Source of the DNA: Nitrospirae bacterium GWC2_56_14
GTDB lineage: Bacteria; Nitrospirota; UBA9217
NCBI GenBank assembly: GCA_001803705.1
Contig: MHDY01000089.1
Span: 1-6,018 of the forward strand
DNA: 6,018 nt
Direction of reading: 5' to 3'
In this document: piece by piece, positions 5,349 through 6,018 of the stretch
Layout: every line of letters starts with the position of its first letter
Numbering within the stretch: position 1 is the first letter of the stretch
Made by a program: the position numbers and the translations under genes
Notes under the pieces: generated by a model
What the model saw: the letters and a program-made list of their open reading frames with translations, nothing else
What the model was told of the DNA's origin: nothing
Database searches by the model: none

Positions 5349-6018
5349 TCAGTGTTTCCGGGTCTTTTTCCACCCGTAGTGTATTGCATCCTTGAACTGT
5401 GTCCAGGTTCCTGGATGCGATTTTTCCCAGTCCTGATGGATGTCTTCTTCCACTTCTGGCCACTCCCGTCCCTCCAGCTTCGGATCGGTCGACCTGTTCT
5501 CGGCATAGTGGTACGCGGAACGATACGCATCAAAGCGCTCGCCTTTTGTTGCGTAGTTCGAGCTGAAATGGGTCAGGAACTCGCTGTCCTCGCCTGCTCC
5601 CGACCGCAGCCCGGTGAACTCGCCACTTGTCTTGCCGAATTCACCACTCTTTTCAACTTCCACCTCGGTCCGCCGCACGGTGTCATGCACCTGCTCCGTC
5701 CGTTCGACTGCCTCCTTGCCTACCAGCACCTCCTCCTTGACCCGTGCCTGTTTCGATACAACCGGTTCCTCCGCAGTTTCACGGATTTCGAATGACCGCT
5801 CCTTGAAAGCAGCGCCCTCTGCTTCCGTTGCCGGACGATCGACCGGGCGCCGTTCCACTTTTGCCCGCTCCTCTCTCAAGGTTACCTGCTCTTCTACGGG
5901 TCGTTCCGTGACATGGCTGTAGACCCGCACGCCACCGGTCGCGACCTGGCGTTTTCCGATCTGGACTTCCTCTTCGACCACGGGTATGACACCTTCACGT
6001 TCGGGGGATGCAGTCGTT
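5349..6018 (-). CDS. DUF2382 (YsnF/AvaK-type) protein, N-terminus outside window
   Basis: The frame is open from the right edge to a TGA at 5351-5349, giving 222 visible residues. A GTG at 5981 is not taken as the start, because the frame continues upstream with the family's usual lead-in GVIPVVEEEVQIGKR. Residues about 10-122 form a complete DUF2382 domain: VATGGVRVYSHV, PVEEQVTLREERAKVERRPV, the ERSFEIRETAEEPVVSKQAR block, EEVLVGK and VRRTEVEVE. DUF2382 proteins are associated with stress responses; no enzymatic activity is established. After a Gly/Ser linker, residues about 145-222 carry a second conserved-looking module with FDAYRSAYHYAEN, REWPEVEEDIHQDWEKSHPG and FKDAIHYGWKK, aromatic and Trp-rich, which I recall as a frequent C-terminal partner of DUF2382. 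The protein is highly charged and cytoplasmic. A further upstream domain, perhaps PRC-barrel-like, cannot be seen. Confidence 0.88.
   Translation of the reverse strand, partial: TTASPEREGVIPVVEEEVQIGKRQVATGGVRVYSHVTERPVEEQVTLREERAKVERRPVDRPATEAEGAAFKERSFEIRETAEEPVVSKQARVKEEVLVGKEAVERTEQVHDTVRRTEVEVEKSGEFGKTSGEFTGLRSGAGEDSEFLTHFSSNYATKGERFDAYRSAYHYAENRSTDPKLEGREWPEVEEDIHQDWEKSHPGTWTQFKDAIHYGWKKTRKH

Noticed and set aside
5979..5981. GTG as start of the DUF2382 gene
   Set aside because: The frame stays open to the window edge with family-like residues upstream (IPVVEE), so the true start lies beyond 6018.

Overview
The window looks like chromosomal DNA of a Gram-negative, GC-rich bacterium. 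It is most like the Desulfuromonadia (Geobacter and relatives). This rests on the gene style, strong AGGAGG ribosome binding sites, and small exported or hypothetical proteins recalled from that group; no 16S or other marker is present, so it is inference. No phage, transposase, CRISPR array, rRNA or tRNA is visible.

Left part (1-1180). The C-terminal end of a DUF5996-type protein enters on the + strand and stops at 168. A small exported protein of unknown function follows on the - strand (226-639). A roughly 220-base AT-richer spacer then carries a good sigma-70-like promoter leading into a 17-codon reading frame with a near-perfect Shine-Dalgarno. That frame's stop codon lies inside a strong hairpin terminator (897-927). 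The hairpin also lies just past the end of a 78-residue hypothetical gene on the - strand (941-1177).

Middle part (1181-4205). A secreted PQQ-dependent sugar dehydrogenase of the glucose/sorbosone dehydrogenase family lies on the + strand (1449-2582). It converges, 19 bases apart, on a two-gene - strand operon. That operon is a PepT-like M20 metallopeptidase (4205-3069) followed by methylglyoxal synthase (3072-2602), joined by a 4-base ATGA overlap that suggests translational coupling.

Repeat island (4206-4678). This 473-base gene-free stretch holds two arrays of degenerate heptamers (GTTCTAT, GTTCAAT and similar). Each is followed by its own inverted copy, so each can fold into a hairpin. 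They flank a C-run/G-run palindrome. The far end carries an extended -10 promoter for the next gene.

Right part (4679-6018). A 133-residue hypothetical protein on the + strand converges on a - strand pair. The pair is a DUF2382 (YsnF/AvaK-type) stress-associated protein, cut by the window end, followed 57 bases later by a small single-pass membrane protein. The membrane protein's frame runs through an apparent intrinsic terminator and overlaps the 3' end of the convergent gene.

Most of the window is ordinary housekeeping or accessory chromosome. The items most worth a second look are the heptad hairpins, the 17-codon transcription unit, and the membrane-protein frame that outlasts its terminator. 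I did not find clear evidence of a new multi-gene system.
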